In this document: positions 1-11,059 of the stretch, piece by piece
Layout: each line of letters starts with the position of its first letter
How positions within the stretch are numbered: the first letter of the stretch is position 1
Origin: Colwellia sp.
Lineage (GTDB): Bacteria > Pseudomonadota > Gammaproteobacteria > Enterobacterales > Alteromonadaceae
DNA length: 64,000 nt
NCBI GenBank assembly: GCA_013215465.1
Contig: JABSOW010000020.1
Coordinates: 1 to 64,000, forward strand
Direction: 5' to 3'
The notes under the pieces: model-generated
Database searches by the model: none
Seen by the model: only the letters and a program-made list of their open reading frames with translations
Told to the model about the DNA's origin: nothing
Made by a program: the position numbers and the translations under genes

Positions 1-242
1 TAATTACCTCAATGTATTATATTGAGATCTGATCGTGACTAAAGCAAAAAGTTCAATTTATAATGATCTTGCCGTGGGTGCGGAATGACAGTTATAATAG
101 TATTATCTCAGTCATCAACAAATAATCATTAATTTTTCTTTGTTGATAAAAATATTTTAATGGATAATTAAATAGAAAGTAATTTTAAGTCTGTAATTTT
201 AACACAAGGAGTATTTTTTATAGACAGTAGTTAGGAATTGTC

Positions 243-3011
243 GTGATAAATTTAAAAAGTTTAAAAGTAAAATTCATAGTTATCTTTGTTATTTTGGGAT
301 TGGTGCCAGCGGCAATTGTTAGTCTCATTTCAACTATTAATAGCTCTGCCGATGTCACTGAAAAAGTATTTAATCAATTAATAGCCATTAACCAGATCAA
401 AAAACAGGCAATAAAGAGCTATTTTTCTGAACGTAAAGGAGACATGGGTGTCCTTATCGATATTGCTGACACCATGCAACAGCAAGCTTTCTTAAAACTG
501 TCAGCGATAAATCATCTTAAAAAATCTCAAGTTAGCGATTATTTTAAAAATAACAATCTTCAATTAGAAAACTTGGCAGATGAAAAAAATACCCACCAAG
601 CTATTCTTGAACTAGTTAATAATTTTTCTAATAAAAAGCAGTGGCATATTTTACTTAATAAATTCGATAACGACTATAAGTCATTATTGGCATCTTTTGG
701 TTGGTATGATTTTTTTATTATAAGTACTAAAGGAACTATTGTTTATTCGGTTACACGAGAAAGTGATTTAGGCAAAGAAATCCCAAAAGACTTAAAAGGT
801 AGCTCATTTTATCAAGCTTTCATGTTAGCTAAGCAGTCTGAGACATCTGATATTGAGTTTGGTGACTTTCTCCCTTATGCACCGAGTAATAATGATCCAG
901 CGGCATTTTTTGTTAAGCCTGTTACAGTGAAGGGTAATCGTATTGGCTACATAGCTTATCAGCAACCTATTGATAAAATTAACCGTATTTTAGGTGATCG
1001 TGCAGGAATGGGTGACACTGGAGAGTCTTATCTTGTTGGACAAGATAAATTGATGCGATCTGATTCTTATTTAAATCCAACTGATTATTCAGTAGCGGCT
1101 TCTTTTTCGGGTAATAATCAAGTACAGACACAAGCTTCTGAAAATGCACTGCAAGGCAATAAAGACACAAGTGTTATAATGGACTATAACGATAACCCAG
1201 TTGTGAGCAGTTGGGACTTTATTGATATAAGCAGTGGAGTGCGCTGGGCCATTATTTCAGAAATTGACGTAGCAGAAGCTTTTAATCCCAAAACAGCTGA
1301 CAATAAAGAATTTTATCAACATTATATTGAAAAGTATGGTTATTATGATTTGTTTTTAATTAACCCCAATGGCCATATTTTCTATACCGTCACCAAAGAA
1401 GCTGATTTTAACACTAATATTTTCAATGGAAAATATTCTCATTCTAATTTAGGTCAGTTAATTAACGACATTAGTCAAACGAATCAGTACGGCTTTATTG
1501 ATTTTGCCTCTTATGAGCCTAGTAATGGCGACCCTGCTGCATTTATCGCCCAACCCTTACTCAAAACAGATGGACAAGTTGCTTTATATGTTGCATTACA
1601 AATATCACTGGAAGGTATACAAGCAATAATGGGTAATAGAGAAGGAATGGGAGCAACGGGAGAAAGTTATTTAGTTGGCAGTGACTTAAGAATGCGCAGT
1701 AATTCATTTCTTGATCCTAAGGGTCATACGGTCAAAGCAAGTTTTGCTGGATCAATTGAAAAAAATGGTGTTGATACCGAGGCCGCTAAGCGGGCGTTGA
1801 GAGGAGAAAGAGGTACCGATATTATTATTGATTACAACGGAAATCCAGTACTCTCATCTTTTGATCGCATTGAGTTTGGTTCATTTAACTGGGCCATATT
1901 ATCAGAGATAGATGAGCCGGAAGCTTTCGCCTCAATTCATAACAATACCCTATTTATGCTTATGTTGATGGTAGCTATTATTATCATTATTTCTATCATA
2001 GGCATGTTTATTGGTAACCGTATGGCCACACCTATTATAAATATAGCGGATGTTGCCCAACGAGTAGCAAAGGGAGATTTAACCATGAATGTTGTAAAAA
2101 CATCGAATGATGAAGTTGGATATTTGCAGTTAGCGATTGGGCAAATGATTCAAAACCTCTCTAGAATGGTTGGTAATATTTCAGGTATAGCAATTCAACA
2201 GGCTTCAACCTCTGAAGAACTTGCAACAATAACTACGCAAACAAGTACAACGCTTACCGAACAACAAGCAATTTCAGAGCAGCTTGCTACGGCAATGCAA
2301 GAAATGGGAGCGACCGCTAGCGAGGTTGCAACTAGCACTACCACTACATCATCGGCAGTTGATAATATTAAGATCAAAATTGATGATAGCTCATCTAAAT
2401 TAGATGCAACCTATAACTCGATTGTAACAATGAGCGAAAAAATCCAGCAATCTGAGCAAAGCGTTAAAAAAGTACGAAGTGACTTTGACCAAGTTGTTAA
2501 TATTTTAGATGTTATTAAAGGAATTGCTGATCAAACAAATTTATTGGCATTAAATGCGGCGATAGAGGCTGCTCGAGCTGGTGAGCAAGGCAGAGGTTTT
2601 GCCGTTGTTGCTGATGAAGTTCGCCAACTTGCACAACGTACTCAAGACTCTACCAAAGAAATAGATAACATGATCGGCATTATTATGGAAGGTGCTAACT
2701 CTTCTGTTGAAGTAATGGCAAGTAGCGTTGTTCAAGCTAATTCGGTACAAGAAAATGCGAAAGCAGCTATTGAATTAAATAAAGTTATCGGAATAGATAT
2801 GAATGAGATCAGCGATTTAAGCATTCAAATAGCAACGGCAGCAGAAGAACAATCAGTTGTAGTAGATGACATCTTAAGAAATATTGAAACGTTAAATGAA
2901 GGTGTTACCGAAACTAGCCATGCAACGGAGAATATTGCCGAATCAAGTGTCGAGCTAGCACGCTTAGCCACTGAATTAGAAAAAGAATCCGCAGAGTTTA
3001 AAATCAAATAA
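243..3011 (+). CDS. Methyl-accepting chemotaxis protein with duplicated periplasmic sensor
   Basis: Transmembrane chemoreceptor that signals to CheA/CheW. A first membrane helix lies at about residues 8-32 and a second at about 569-595, followed by HAMP and the cytoplasmic signalling domain. The conserved hairpin tip ([19 protein letters not shown]) is near residue 770. The roughly 535-residue periplasmic part contains two similar modules: [12 protein letters not shown] near 255 and [12 protein letters not shown] near 468, each followed by a WAI(I/L)SEID stretch. A short AIN.(L/I)KK...YF motif is also repeated near the N-terminus. The start is GTG with TAGGA about 6 bases upstream. No CheR-docking pentapeptide is visible at the C-terminus (it ends EFKIK). 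The ligand is unknown. The family call is certain; the specificity is not. Confidence 0.95.
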   Translation: MINLKSLKVKFIVIFVILGLVPAAIVSLISTINSSADVTEKVFNQLIAINQIKKQAIKSYFSERKGDMGVLIDIADTMQQQAFLKLSAINHLKKSQVSDYFKNNNLQLENLADEKNTHQAILELVNNFSNKKQWHILLNKFDNDYKSLLASFGWYDFFIISTKGTIVYSVTRESDLGKEIPKDLKGSSFYQAFMLAKQSETSDIEFGDFLPYAPSNNDPAAFFVKPVTVKGNRIGYIAYQQPIDKINRILGDRAGMGDTGESYLVGQDKLMRSDSYLNPTDYSVAASFSGNNQVQTQASENALQGNKDTSVIMDYNDNPVVSSWDFIDISSGVRWAIISEIDVAEAFNPKTADNKEFYQHYIEKYGYYDLFLINPNGHIFYTVTKEADFNTNIFNGKYSHSNLGQLINDISQTNQYGFIDFASYEPSNGDPAAFIAQPLLKTDGQVALYVALQISLEGIQAIMGNREGMGATGESYLVGSDLRMRSNSFLDPKGHTVKASFAGSIEKNGVDTEAAKRALRGERGTDIIIDYNGNPVLSSFDRIEFGSFNWAILSEIDEPEAFASIHNNTLFMLMLMVAIIIIISIIGMFIGNRMATPIINIADVAQRVAKGDLTMNVVKTSNDEVGYLQLAIGQMIQNLSRMVGNISGIAIQQASTSEELATITTQTSTTLTEQQAISEQLATAMQEMGATASEVATSTTTTSSAVDNIKIKIDDSSSKLDATYNSIVTMSEKIQQSEQSVKKVRSDFDQVVNILDVIKGIADQTNLLALNAAIEAARAGEQGRGFAVVADEVRQLAQRTQDSTKEIDNMIGIIMEGANSSVEVMASSVVQANSVQENAKAAIELNKVIGIDMNEISDLSIQIATAAEEQSVVVDDILRNIETLNEGVTETSHATENIAESSVELARLATELEKESAEFKIK

Positions 3012-3524
3012 AAGTCGGCAACGATAATGTTATCGTCATTAAGTATCCCTTACATTTGCTATTGATGGGCTATCGGCAAATGTAAGGGGTAATCATTATT
3101 TATCAAGAGGGGTAGAACAAATAACGGCATTTGGTGATATCAACTATGAATACAGATCAGGCTTTAACATCAAAAAAATTGCCGTGAAATACTAGTTTTG
3201 TCTAAGATAATAATCACCTTGAAAATACCAGTCAACGTTGCATTTATGTTAAGTTTGATAGGTACATTAATGCATGGAACTGTAGCGTTTAATTATAATT
3301 TTGTGCCTGAGTTTATGATGATACAGAGTAAGTTACTAACGTTAGTGTCACTATAATGTTTAGTTTTAATTTCTTCAACGATTATCACTTTAAAAGCCTC
3401 ACTTATTGACATTATCAACTTAAATGACCGTGATCACACTTTTCAGTTTTGATTGCGCTTGTGCCAAAAAAATCTTCTGGTAGAATCAGTTATATTGTTT
3501 TTGTATATAGGTAGTTAAGCCGAC
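3012..3524. other. Intergenic region with two hairpins, no gene recognised
   Basis: It holds a 7-bp inverted repeat (ACGATAA/TTATCGT, 3021-3036) and a perfect 13-bp hairpin with arms CCCTTACATTTGC and GCAAATGTAAGGG at 3047-3059 and 3076-3088. Neither is followed by a clear T-run, but their place just after the chemoreceptor stop suggests transcript termination or 3' protection. From about 3200 to 3355 there is an open frame rich in hydrophobic residues with no recognisable family and no ribosome binding site. The fadR promoter must lie in the last part of this gap, but no clear -35/-10 pair stands out. Confidence 0.5.
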
Positions 3525-4238
3525 ATGGTTATAAAAGCTAAAAGCCCTGCGGGATTCGCTGAGCAGTATATTGTTGAATCTATTTGGAATGGGGGATTCC
3601 CTCCGGGATCAATTTTACCTGCAGAGCGTGAATTATCCGAGCTGATTGGTGTAACACGAACAACGCTTAGAGAAGTTCTTCAGCGTTTAGCTAGAGATGG
3701 CTGGTTAACAATAAAACATGGTAAGCCAACGAAAGTTAATAACTTTTGGGAAACATCAAGTTTAAATATTTTAGAAACGTTAGCTCAGTTAGACCAAGAA
3801 GGTATTCCTGATTTAGTAGATAACCTACTATCGGCTCGTACTAATATTAGTGCTATTTATGTACGTGGTGCGATAAAAAATAACCCAGAAAAAGCTATTG
3901 AGCTATTAAGTTCCTATGTAGATGTAGAAGATACTGGCGAGGCATTCGCCGAGTTTGATTATAAATTAAACAAAGAGTTAGTTATTGCTTCTGGTAATTC
4001 AATTTACTTATTAATATTAAATGGATTTGGAAGATTATACTCACGTATTGGTCGTTTGTATTTTTCTCACCCAATGGGGCGTGAAATCTCTAGAACTTAT
4101 TATCAAAAGTTGATTGATTTGGCCAAAGAAAATCGTTTTGATGACGCTATATTTGCAGTAAGAAAATATGGTATTGAATCGGGAAAACTTTGGGCTGATT
4201 TAAAGGATGATGTTTTGAAAGAGCTTACCAAAGAGTAG
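3525..4238 (+). CDS. fadR: Fatty acid metabolism regulator FadR (GntR family)
   Basis: Acyl-CoA-responsive transcription factor. In enterics and vibrios it represses fatty acid degradation genes and activates unsaturated fatty acid synthesis. The 237-residue protein has the usual FadR length. The N-terminal winged helix (about 8-75) contains [20 protein letters not shown] and the wing [14 protein letters not shown], both typical of FadR rather than of general GntR proteins. The all-alpha acyl-CoA-binding domain fills the rest. The neighbouring nhaB found beside fadR in E. coli is absent here. A strong terminator follows. Confidence 0.93.
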   Translation: MVIKAKSPAGFAEQYIVESIWNGGFPPGSILPAERELSELIGVTRTTLREVLQRLARDGWLTIKHGKPTKVNNFWETSSLNILETLAQLDQEGIPDLVDNLLSARTNISAIYVRGAIKNNPEKAIELLSSYVDVEDTGEAFAEFDYKLNKELVIASGNSIYLLILNGFGRLYSRIGRLYFSHPMGREISRTYYQKLIDLAKENRFDDAIFAVRKYGIESGKLWADLKDDVLKELTKE

Positions 4239-4266
4239 TTTACTTCACAACTAAATACAAATTTGT

Positions 4267-4304
4267 AAGGCGACCATATCTTGGGATATTAGGTCGCCTT
4301 TTTG
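4267..4304 (+). terminator. Rho-independent terminator of fadR
   Basis: A 9-bp perfect outer stem (AAGGCGACC at 4267-4275 with GGTCGCCTT at 4292-4300) is extended by ATATC/GATAT around a small loop, with T residues following. It lies 29 bases after the fadR stop and before the convergent spoVR gene, so it may act in both directions. Confidence 0.85.
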
Positions 4305-4329
4305 TTAGTTAAGTATTATTTCTTTGAAG

Positions 4330-5871
4330 CTATATTTTATCAGGACATTGAGCAATTATATCATCCTCACCTTCTTTATTTTCTTGTACAATTTTTACAT
4401 CAAACTGCCATAAATAATGTAAGTGTTTAAGTACTTCATCTTTACTATCGCCTAGCTTAATGCCTTTGTGTGGTATATAACGCAGGGTGAGTGACCTATC
4501 ACCATCAATATTAGCATCAACAATCTGAATGTTAACCTCTAAATTGCTGAGGTTATATTGGTCGGCTAATTTATGCCTGATTTTTTTATAACCTTGTTCA
4601 TTATGTATTGCGCTGATTTCAACATAATTATTTTTTTCATCATCATTAATATGAAATAGCTTAAAATCACGGATAAGTTTTGGTGATAAATATTGGCTTA
4701 TAAAGCTTTCATCTTTGAAATTTTCCATGGCAAAGTGCAAAGTGTCTAACCAATTACTACCAGCAATTTCAGGAAAAAATTCTTTATCTTCCTCCGTTGG
4801 ATGCTCACAAATACGCCTGATATCAATAAACATATTAAAACCAAGAGCATAAGGATTGATGCCTGAATAATATTTACTATTATATTCTAGCTGGGCAACT
4901 ACATTGGTATGACTATGCAAAAACTCCAACATAAATTTATCGGTAACTAACCCTTCGTCATAGAGGTGGTTCAATATAGTGTAATGCCAAAAACATGCCC
5001 AACCTTCATTCATTACTTGAGTTTGCTTTTGTGGATAGAAATATTGAGATATTTTTCTAACTATTCTGACTATTTCTCGTTGCCAAGGTTTTAGCAAAGG
5101 GGCATTTTTTTCAATAAAATAGAGGATGTTTTCTTGCGGCTCTGAAGGGAGTTTATACTTGTCTTCACTTTTTTCTTTGTTTTTGTTGGCGCTAGGAATA
5201 GTTCGCCATAACATATTAACTTGAGATTGTAGGTATTCTTCTCGCTCTTTTTGACGTTTTAACTCTTCATCAAGCGAAATTTTTTGCGGTCGCTTATAAC
5301 GATCTACACCATGGCTCATTAAAGCGTGACAGGCATCTAATGTTGCTTCAACGTCATCTATGCCATACTTATTTTCACACTCAGCAATATAGCTTTTTGC
5401 AAAAAGTAAATAATCAATAATAGAGCTCGCATCTGTCCAAGACTTAAATAAATAATTTCCTTTGAAAAATGAGTTATGACCATAACAAGCGTGAGCCATA
5501 ACTAAAGCTTGCATTGGCATGGTGTTCTCTTCCATTAAATAGGAGATGCATGGGCTAGAGTTAATCACTATTTCATAGGCTAAGCCCATTTGCCCTCGTT
5601 TGTACGTTTGCTCCGTTTGGATGAATTTTTTACCATAGGTCCAGTGGTTATAGCCAATAGGCATACCAACTCCAGCATAAGCATCCATCATTTGTTCGGC
5701 GGTAATTACCTCTATTTGATTAGTGTAAGTGTCTAATCGGTAATGTTCAGCTACTCGTGCTATTTCAGTTTGATACTGCTCCAGTAATTCGAATGTCCAA
5801 TCTGGGCAATCGTCTAATGGTTTTACTCGCTGAGTATCCTTTGAAGGTGCTTTTTTGTTTGTTGTTATCAT
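4330..5871 (-). CDS. spoVR: SpoVR family protein (YcgB-like)
   Basis: Member of the SpoVR/YcgB family, 513 residues, the usual length in Proteobacteria. The family is named from Bacillus spore cortex formation; its biochemical role is not settled, and in Gram-negatives it always travels with prkA and yeaH. Family-typical stretches include PIGYNHWTYGKKF, NEGWACFWHYTILN and NPYALGFNMF. The start has an AGGTG ribosome site. It is the third gene of the minus-strand operon prkA-yeaH-spoVR, 36 bases after yeaH. In enterics this operon responds to starvation and stationary phase. Confidence 0.93.
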   Translation of the reverse strand: MITTNKKAPSKDTQRVKPLDDCPDWTFELLEQYQTEIARVAEHYRLDTYTNQIEVITAEQMMDAYAGVGMPIGYNHWTYGKKFIQTEQTYKRGQMGLAYEIVINSSPCISYLMEENTMPMQALVMAHACYGHNSFFKGNYLFKSWTDASSIIDYLLFAKSYIAECENKYGIDDVEATLDACHALMSHGVDRYKRPQKISLDEELKRQKEREEYLQSQVNMLWRTIPSANKNKEKSEDKYKLPSEPQENILYFIEKNAPLLKPWQREIVRIVRKISQYFYPQKQTQVMNEGWACFWHYTILNHLYDEGLVTDKFMLEFLHSHTNVVAQLEYNSKYYSGINPYALGFNMFIDIRRICEHPTEEDKEFFPEIAGSNWLDTLHFAMENFKDESFISQYLSPKLIRDFKLFHINDDEKNNYVEISAIHNEQGYKKIRHKLADQYNLSNLEVNIQIVDANIDGDRSLTLRYIPHKGIKLGDSKDEVLKHLHYLWQFDVKIVQENKEGEDDIIAQCPDKI

Positions 5872-5907
5872 AGTTTCACCTATCTCCTATTTTTTCATTA
5901 GCCATAT

Positions 5908-7185
5908 TTATGCTGCATTTTTGGTGTTCTTTTTAAATAACTTTCTAAAAACAGGGTATATGTCTTCAACGTCTTTTATATGTTGTATGGCGAAATTGGG
6001 GTGTGTTTCCATCACTTGTTGATATTGTTGCCATAGCGTTTGGTGAGCTCGTTGGGTTATTTCTATATAGCTGAAATAACGTATTTTAGGTAATAGTTTA
6101 TCAATCAACAATGATTTACAAAGTGGTGAATCGTCGGCCCAGTTGTCTCCATCAGAGGCTTGAGCGCCATAAATATTCCATTGATTATCATTATATCTTT
6201 CAGTGATTATGTCATTCATTAATTCCAAAGCACTAGAGGCAATTGTGCCTCCTGTCTCTTGAGAATAAAAAAACTCATGTTCATCTACTTCTTTCGCTTG
6301 GGTGTGGTGTCGAATATAAATTACGTCAATATTTTTATAAGTTCTGCTTAGAAATAAATAAAGTAAAATATAAAATCGCTTTGCCATTTCTTTGGTTGCT
6401 TGATCCATTGAACCCGATACGTCCATTAAGCAAAACATTACCGCTTTTGACGTTGGTACCGCCTGTTTGGCAAAATTTCTAAAACGTAAATCAAAGGTGT
6501 CAATAAAGGGAACTTTTGCTATTTTTGATTCAAGTATTTGTATTGATTTTTTAAGTTCTCGCTCTTCGCTGATATGATCGTGTTTGTCTTGTTTTAAGTC
6601 GGATAATGCTTGATGGTATTTTTTTAGCTTTTTGCGTTTTGTCGCTGTCATCGCTATGCGTCTTGCAATTGAGCCTTGTAATGATTTTACAATATCTATA
6701 TTGGAAGGAACCCCTTCAGCACAAAATCCTGCACGTACAGTCTTGTACTCAATTAATTTATCGAGTTGATTTTTTTCTAGATTAGGCAACTCTAAATCTT
6801 CAAATAGTAAATTTAAGTATTCTTCTTTTGATATTGAAAAAGTAAAGTCGTCATCTCCTTCGCCACTATTACTTGCATCACCTTGACCACCGCCTTGTCC
6901 TTGTTGGTTAGGAGGTTTTGGTATACGGTCACCAGTAATAAATTGATCATTTCCTGGGTGCACTTTATCACGAATGCCGCCACTGCCTTGATGAAACACG
7001 GGTTCAGACAAGTCTTTTTTGGGAATAACTATATTCTCACCAGAGTCTATATCTGTGACACCACGTTGATTAATGGCATCAGATACTGATTTTTTGATCT
7101 GATTCTTGTAGCGCCTTAAAAAGCGCTGACGATTAACAGTACTTTTGTTTTTACTGTTAAGTCGTCTATCAATAAAATTGGCCAT
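5908..7185 (-). CDS. yeaH: YeaH/YhbH family VWA-like protein (DUF444)
   Basis: UPF0229 protein of 425 residues. The N-terminus ([25 protein letters not shown]) is the family hallmark; it is followed by a glycine-rich linker at about 80-115 and a von Willebrand-like domain with a DVSGSM metal-site motif near residue 255. It is thought to work with the PrkA kinase encoded just upstream, though the molecular role is not established. GAGGAG lies 6 bases before the ATG. It sits between prkA and spoVR in one operon. Confidence 0.92.
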   Translation of the reverse strand: MANFIDRRLNSKNKSTVNRQRFLRRYKNQIKKSVSDAINQRGVTDIDSGENIVIPKKDLSEPVFHQGSGGIRDKVHPGNDQFITGDRIPKPPNQQGQGGGQGDASNSGEGDDDFTFSISKEEYLNLLFEDLELPNLEKNQLDKLIEYKTVRAGFCAEGVPSNIDIVKSLQGSIARRIAMTATKRKKLKKYHQALSDLKQDKHDHISEERELKKSIQILESKIAKVPFIDTFDLRFRNFAKQAVPTSKAVMFCLMDVSGSMDQATKEMAKRFYILLYLFLSRTYKNIDVIYIRHHTQAKEVDEHEFFYSQETGGTIASSALELMNDIITERYNDNQWNIYGAQASDGDNWADDSPLCKSLLIDKLLPKIRYFSYIEITQRAHQTLWQQYQQVMETHPNFAIQHIKDVEDIYPVFRKLFKKNTKNAA

Positions 7186-7265
7186 AATTAACTCCTCATC
7201 TCTTCAGTTACTTACTTTTCTTATCCATGACAATAAGCTAAAACTCCTACTTAAAGAGATACTAC

Positions 7266-9200
7266 TTAAGAAGATTTTCTTACACGTAAGTACCATTCTG
7301 ATAATAATCTAACTTGTTTTTGGGTATAACCTTTACTCATCATGCGCTCAACAAAATCATCATGTTTTTGTTGATCGTCTTTGGATGTTTTTGAATTGAA
7401 AGAAATAACGGGTAATAAGTCTTCAGTGTTAGAAAACATTTTTTTCTCAATGACAGTGCGAAGTTTTTCATAGCTAGTCCATGATGGATTATGGCCATTA
7501 TTATTTGCTTTTGCCCTTAGTACAAAGTTAACGATTTCATTGCGAAAATCTTTCGGATTACTAATACCTGCTGGCTTTTCTATTTTCTCTAATTCGTCAT
7601 TTAATGATTGTCTATCAAATAACTGTCCTGTTTCTGCATCACGATATTCTTGATCTTGAATCCAAAAATCTGCATAAGTGACATAGCGGTCAAAAATGTT
7701 TTGACCATATTCAGAGTACGACTCTAAATACGCCGTTTGAATTTCTTTACCTATAAATTCAATATAATGAGGAGTTAAATATCCTTTTATAAATTCTAAA
7801 TAACGCTCTGTCGTTTCTTTTGGTAATTGTTCACGCTCTACTTGCTGTTCAAGCACATAAAATAAATGCACAGGGTTAGCGGCAACTTCGATGTTGTCAA
7901 AATTAAATACCCGTGAAAGTATTTTAAAAGCAAAACGAGTTGATAGACCTGACATACCTTCATCAATACCCGCATAATCTCTATATTCTTGATAAGATTT
8001 TGCTTTTGGATCTGTGTCTTTTAATGTTTCGCCATCATAAACGCGCATTTTAGAGTAGATGCTAGAGTTAATAGGGTCTTTTAAACGAGAAAGTACGGAA
8101 AACTGCGCTAAAATTTCTAGCGTGTCTGGTGCACATTGTGCTGTTTTTAATTCACTGTGTTCCAGCAGTTTTTTATAGATATTTACTTCTTCAGAAACGC
8201 GCATACAGTAAGGTACTTTAACAATATAAACTCTATCTAAAAAAGCTTCGTTATTTTTATTATTTCTAAAGGTAGTCCATTCAGATTCATTTGAATGGGC
8301 TAATAAAATGCCATTAAAAGGCAGAGCAGATAATCCTTCTGTTGGATTGTAATTGCCTTCTTGTGTTGCTGTTAGCAAAGGATGCAACACCTTTATCGGT
8401 GCTTTGAACATCTCTACAAACTCCATCATCCCTTGATTGGCTCTACATAATGCGCCAGAATAGCTATAAGCATCAGCGTCATTTTGAGCAAAGTGCTCTA
8501 GCTGTCTTATATCAACCTTGCCTACGAGTGCTGATATATCTTGGTTGTTATCATCTCCTGGCTCAGTTTTAGCAATGGCAATTTGATCTAAAATTGACGG
8601 ATATACTTTGACAACTTTGAATTGGGCTATATCACCTTTAAATTCATGTAATCGCTTAGCTGCCCAAGGAGAAATTATGCTATTTAGGTAACGTTCAGGA
8701 ATGTTGTATTCTTCTTGTAATATTTTCCCGTCTGAATGTACATCAAATAAACAAAAAGGGTGATCGTTTACTGGGCTACGTACGCCATTAGCGCTGAGTA
8801 CATAAATAGGATTTTTTTGCATCAAGGCTTTTAATTTTTCAGCCAATGATGATTTACCACCGCCAACAGGGCCAAGTAAATAGAGAATTTGTTTTTGCTC
8901 TTCTAACCCCTGAGAGGCATGTTTAAGGTAAGCAACTATTTGTTCAATCGCCTCTTCCATACCATAAAATTCTGTAAAAGCAGGGTACCTATTAATAACT
9001 CTATTAGAAAATATTCGGCTTAATGTAGGCTCTGTAGAAGTATCAACCACTTCTGGTATGCCAATAGCGCTAAGTAACCTTTCTGATGCGCTGGCATAGG
9101 CAAGTTTGTCTTCTTTACAAAGCGTTAAAAACTCTTGCAGGCCAAACTCTTCCTGTTGAGCTTGTTCGTAACGTGATTGATAATGTTGAAAAATAGTCAT
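7266..9200 (-). CDS. prkA: PrkA family AAA+ serine protein kinase (YeaG)
   Basis: AAA+ ATPase/serine kinase of stationary-phase and nitrogen-starvation responses. With the ATG at 9200 the protein is 644 residues, the same length as E. coli YeaG, and resembles it nearly throughout. Walker A GPVGGGKSS is near residue 110, and the C-terminal PrkA domain ends YLRVRKSS. An in-frame TTG four codons earlier (9212) is unlikely: GGAG lies 6 bases before the chosen ATG and would overlap the TTG. It leads the operon with yeaH and spoVR; the 293-base gap upstream should carry the promoter. Confidence 0.94.
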   Translation of the reverse strand: MTIFQHYQSRYEQAQQEEFGLQEFLTLCKEDKLAYASASERLLSAIGIPEVVDTSTEPTLSRIFSNRVINRYPAFTEFYGMEEAIEQIVAYLKHASQGLEEQKQILYLLGPVGGGKSSLAEKLKALMQKNPIYVLSANGVRSPVNDHPFCLFDVHSDGKILQEEYNIPERYLNSIISPWAAKRLHEFKGDIAQFKVVKVYPSILDQIAIAKTEPGDDNNQDISALVGKVDIRQLEHFAQNDADAYSYSGALCRANQGMMEFVEMFKAPIKVLHPLLTATQEGNYNPTEGLSALPFNGILLAHSNESEWTTFRNNKNNEAFLDRVYIVKVPYCMRVSEEVNIYKKLLEHSELKTAQCAPDTLEILAQFSVLSRLKDPINSSIYSKMRVYDGETLKDTDPKAKSYQEYRDYAGIDEGMSGLSTRFAFKILSRVFNFDNIEVAANPVHLFYVLEQQVEREQLPKETTERYLEFIKGYLTPHYIEFIGKEIQTAYLESYSEYGQNIFDRYVTYADFWIQDQEYRDAETGQLFDRQSLNDELEKIEKPAGISNPKDFRNEIVNFVLRAKANNNGHNPSWTSYEKLRTVIEKKMFSNTEDLLPVISFNSKTSKDDQQKHDDFVERMMSKGYTQKQVRLLSEWYLRVRKSS

Positions 9201-9505
9201 AAGCATCTCCAATGGGTTGAGTACACACTTACCAAATTATATTTATTTAAGTCTTATTTTAAGATTAGTTGTTTTAACTGATTTTGCTAACAAAAATTGT
9301 AAATTAAATGTATTAGTATTTTGAAAAGGTACAATTTATCAATTGATTGTTGTATTTTTTAACTCACTCTTTTAGCTAAAAAATAGCGATTAATGAAGTT
9401 TATTTGTTTTGCACCCGGTAAAATGGAGACAGCTGTTTACTAGCATATTGTTGAAAAATAGCTTAGATAAACAGCTTATCTTTTACTTTGTGAGAAAATA
9501 ACATT

Positions 9506-10900
9506 TTAATCACGGAAAAATATTGTCTTTCTTTTCAATAAAATACTAGGTTGTTCAATTGCTTGAATAATAAAACTGATGTGGGTCATTTTATTTTCTA
9601 GATTATTTCCATCAATGGCTAAAGTTAAAGGCACTGTTTGCATTGCACCTGGTTTTATTAACAATTTTTGTGGTAGTTCTAAAATTTCAACTTCAAGTTC
9701 AGGAACATTGATACTAAAATGCAATGGCTGCTGGCTTTTATTGAGTATTTTTAAGGTGTAAGTGTTTTCAATAATGCCTTGGTAGTTAACACTATATAAG
9801 GTGTTTCTATCGCGTAGTATACTCGCTTCTAATGGAATTCTTGCGTTGATCCATAATATCATAGCGATAGTACATACTAGGCAGAAGCTAGCGTAAGCAA
9901 TAAGTTTGAAGCTGATACCTTGTGGCTTTTCTCCGGTTAAAGCATGTTCACTGGTATAACTAATCAAGCCTTTTTTGTAGTTAAAGCGCGACATGGTTTC
10001 ATCGCAAGCATCAATGCATAGAGCACAGTTTATACACTCATATTGCATACCATTACGTATATCAATACCGGTTGGGCATACTTCAACACATAAATTACAG
10101 TCAACACAATCACCTAAACCTTGTTCTTGTTTTAATTGCTGGGCATCATCCTTAAGTTTTCGTGCTCCTCGGCTTTCACCACGTTGTGCGTCATAAGCGA
10201 CTAATAAGGTGTTTTTATCAAACATTGCTGATTGAAATCTGGCATAGGGGCACATATCAATACATACTTTTTCTCTTAGCCAGCCAGCATTGCCGTATGT
10301 GCATAGGGTAAAAAATAAAACCCAAAAGGTGATGAGTGCTGTCCAATTAAAAGAAAGCAAATCTACATATAAACTATTTACTGGGATGAAGTAAGAAATA
10401 AAGGTGGTTGCGGTTAAAAATGACATTAATAACCAAATAGAATGTTTTAGCATTTTTTTCTTTAGTTTATCTAAACTCCATGGCGCTTTATCTAACACTT
10501 TTCGCTGGTTTCGTTTACCTTCAATTCTGTGTTCAACCCAAACATAGGCTAAGGTCCAAATTGTCTGTGGGCAAACATAGCCACACCAAACACGACCTAA
10601 CCAGGTGGTAACAAAGAATAGTGCGAAAGCCGCAAGCATTAAAATACCGGCCAGTAGGACAAAATCTTGTGGCCAGAAAGTAAGAGAAAAAACTCTAAAT
10701 TGCTGCATACCTATATCAAATAGTACCGCTTGTTGACCTTGGTATTGCAAAAAAGGAATGGTGATAAAAGTTATCATTAATAACCAACTGAGTAGGCGAC
10801 GATAGGTTTGATATACGCCTTTTTGTTCTCGAATATAAATAGATTGCTCTGATTTATGTGGTTTGATTATCAGTTGTTCTTCTTTAAAATTATACATCAT
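9506..10900 (-). CDS. ccoG: Cytochrome c oxidase accessory protein CcoG (RdxA/FixG)
   Basis: Membrane ferredoxin-like protein used in the assembly of cbb3 oxidase, where it is linked to copper reduction. It has several membrane helices (about 35-55, 78-105, 155-175, 185-205 and 335-355), a CGYVCPQT site in the early loop, and two ferredoxin cluster motifs (CVDCNLCVEVCP near 265 and CINCALCIDAC near 290). A C-terminal immunoglobulin-like (FixG_C) domain follows. No cbb3 genes lie next to it here. Upstream are a sigma-54-like promoter and palindromes shared with the neighbouring activator gene, so that activator may control it. Confidence 0.93.
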   Translation of the reverse strand: MMYNFKEEQLIIKPHKSEQSIYIREQKGVYQTYRRLLSWLLMITFITIPFLQYQGQQAVLFDIGMQQFRVFSLTFWPQDFVLLAGILMLAAFALFFVTTWLGRVWCGYVCPQTIWTLAYVWVEHRIEGKRNQRKVLDKAPWSLDKLKKKMLKHSIWLLMSFLTATTFISYFIPVNSLYVDLLSFNWTALITFWVLFFTLCTYGNAGWLREKVCIDMCPYARFQSAMFDKNTLLVAYDAQRGESRGARKLKDDAQQLKQEQGLGDCVDCNLCVEVCPTGIDIRNGMQYECINCALCIDACDETMSRFNYKKGLISYTSEHALTGEKPQGISFKLIAYASFCLVCTIAMILWINARIPLEASILRDRNTLYSVNYQGIIENTYTLKILNKSQQPLHFSINVPELEVEILELPQKLLIKPGAMQTVPLTLAIDGNNLENKMTHISFIIQAIEQPSILLKRKTIFFRD

Positions 10901-10938
10901 TGATTATTTACAGGGTAATAATTGAGTAATCACCCTAA

Positions 10939-10954
10939 TTCAATTAATGAGCCA
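10939..10954 (-). promoter_or_regulatory. Possible sigma-54 promoter of ccoG
   Basis: On the minus strand, TGGCTCATTAATTGAA matches the -24/-12 pattern TGGCAC-N5-TTGCA with correct spacing, but the usual -12 GC is GA here. It lies about 40 bases before the ccoG ATG and about 65 bases downstream of the palindromic sites. Its arrangement with a sigma-54 activator gene next door makes it plausible; the imperfect -12 keeps confidence low. Confidence 0.35.
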
Positions 10955-11016
10955 TAAATTAATTTATTTAAGTTGTTGTAATTTATGTATTTAATATGTG
11001 TCCGGAAGTGATTGCA

Positions 11017-11049
11017 CCACGACATATCGTGCTTAGGCGATATATCGTG
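11017..11049. promoter_or_regulatory. Paired palindromic sites between activator gene and ccoG
   Basis: CACGACATATCGTG occurs at 11018-11031, and a related half-matching copy (read on the minus strand as CCACGATATATCG) at about 11037-11049. The exact reverse complement of the first site lies in front of the sigma-54 activator gene at 12527-12540. Together the two copies can also fold as a 13-bp hairpin with one mismatch, followed by T6 on the plus strand. That is the wrong strand to end the activator gene, so I read them mainly as activator binding sites. Confidence 0.5.
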
Positions 11050-11059
11050 GTTTTTTAAT

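Noticed and set aside
3200-3355. Possible nhaB fragment or small gene beside fadR
   Set aside because: The hydrophobic frame shows no motif of NhaB and has no ribosome site.
11017-11049. Read as the terminator of the sigma-54 activator gene
   Set aside because: The T-run is on the plus strand while the gene is on the minus strand; its halves match the site upstream of the gene, which favours a binding-site role.
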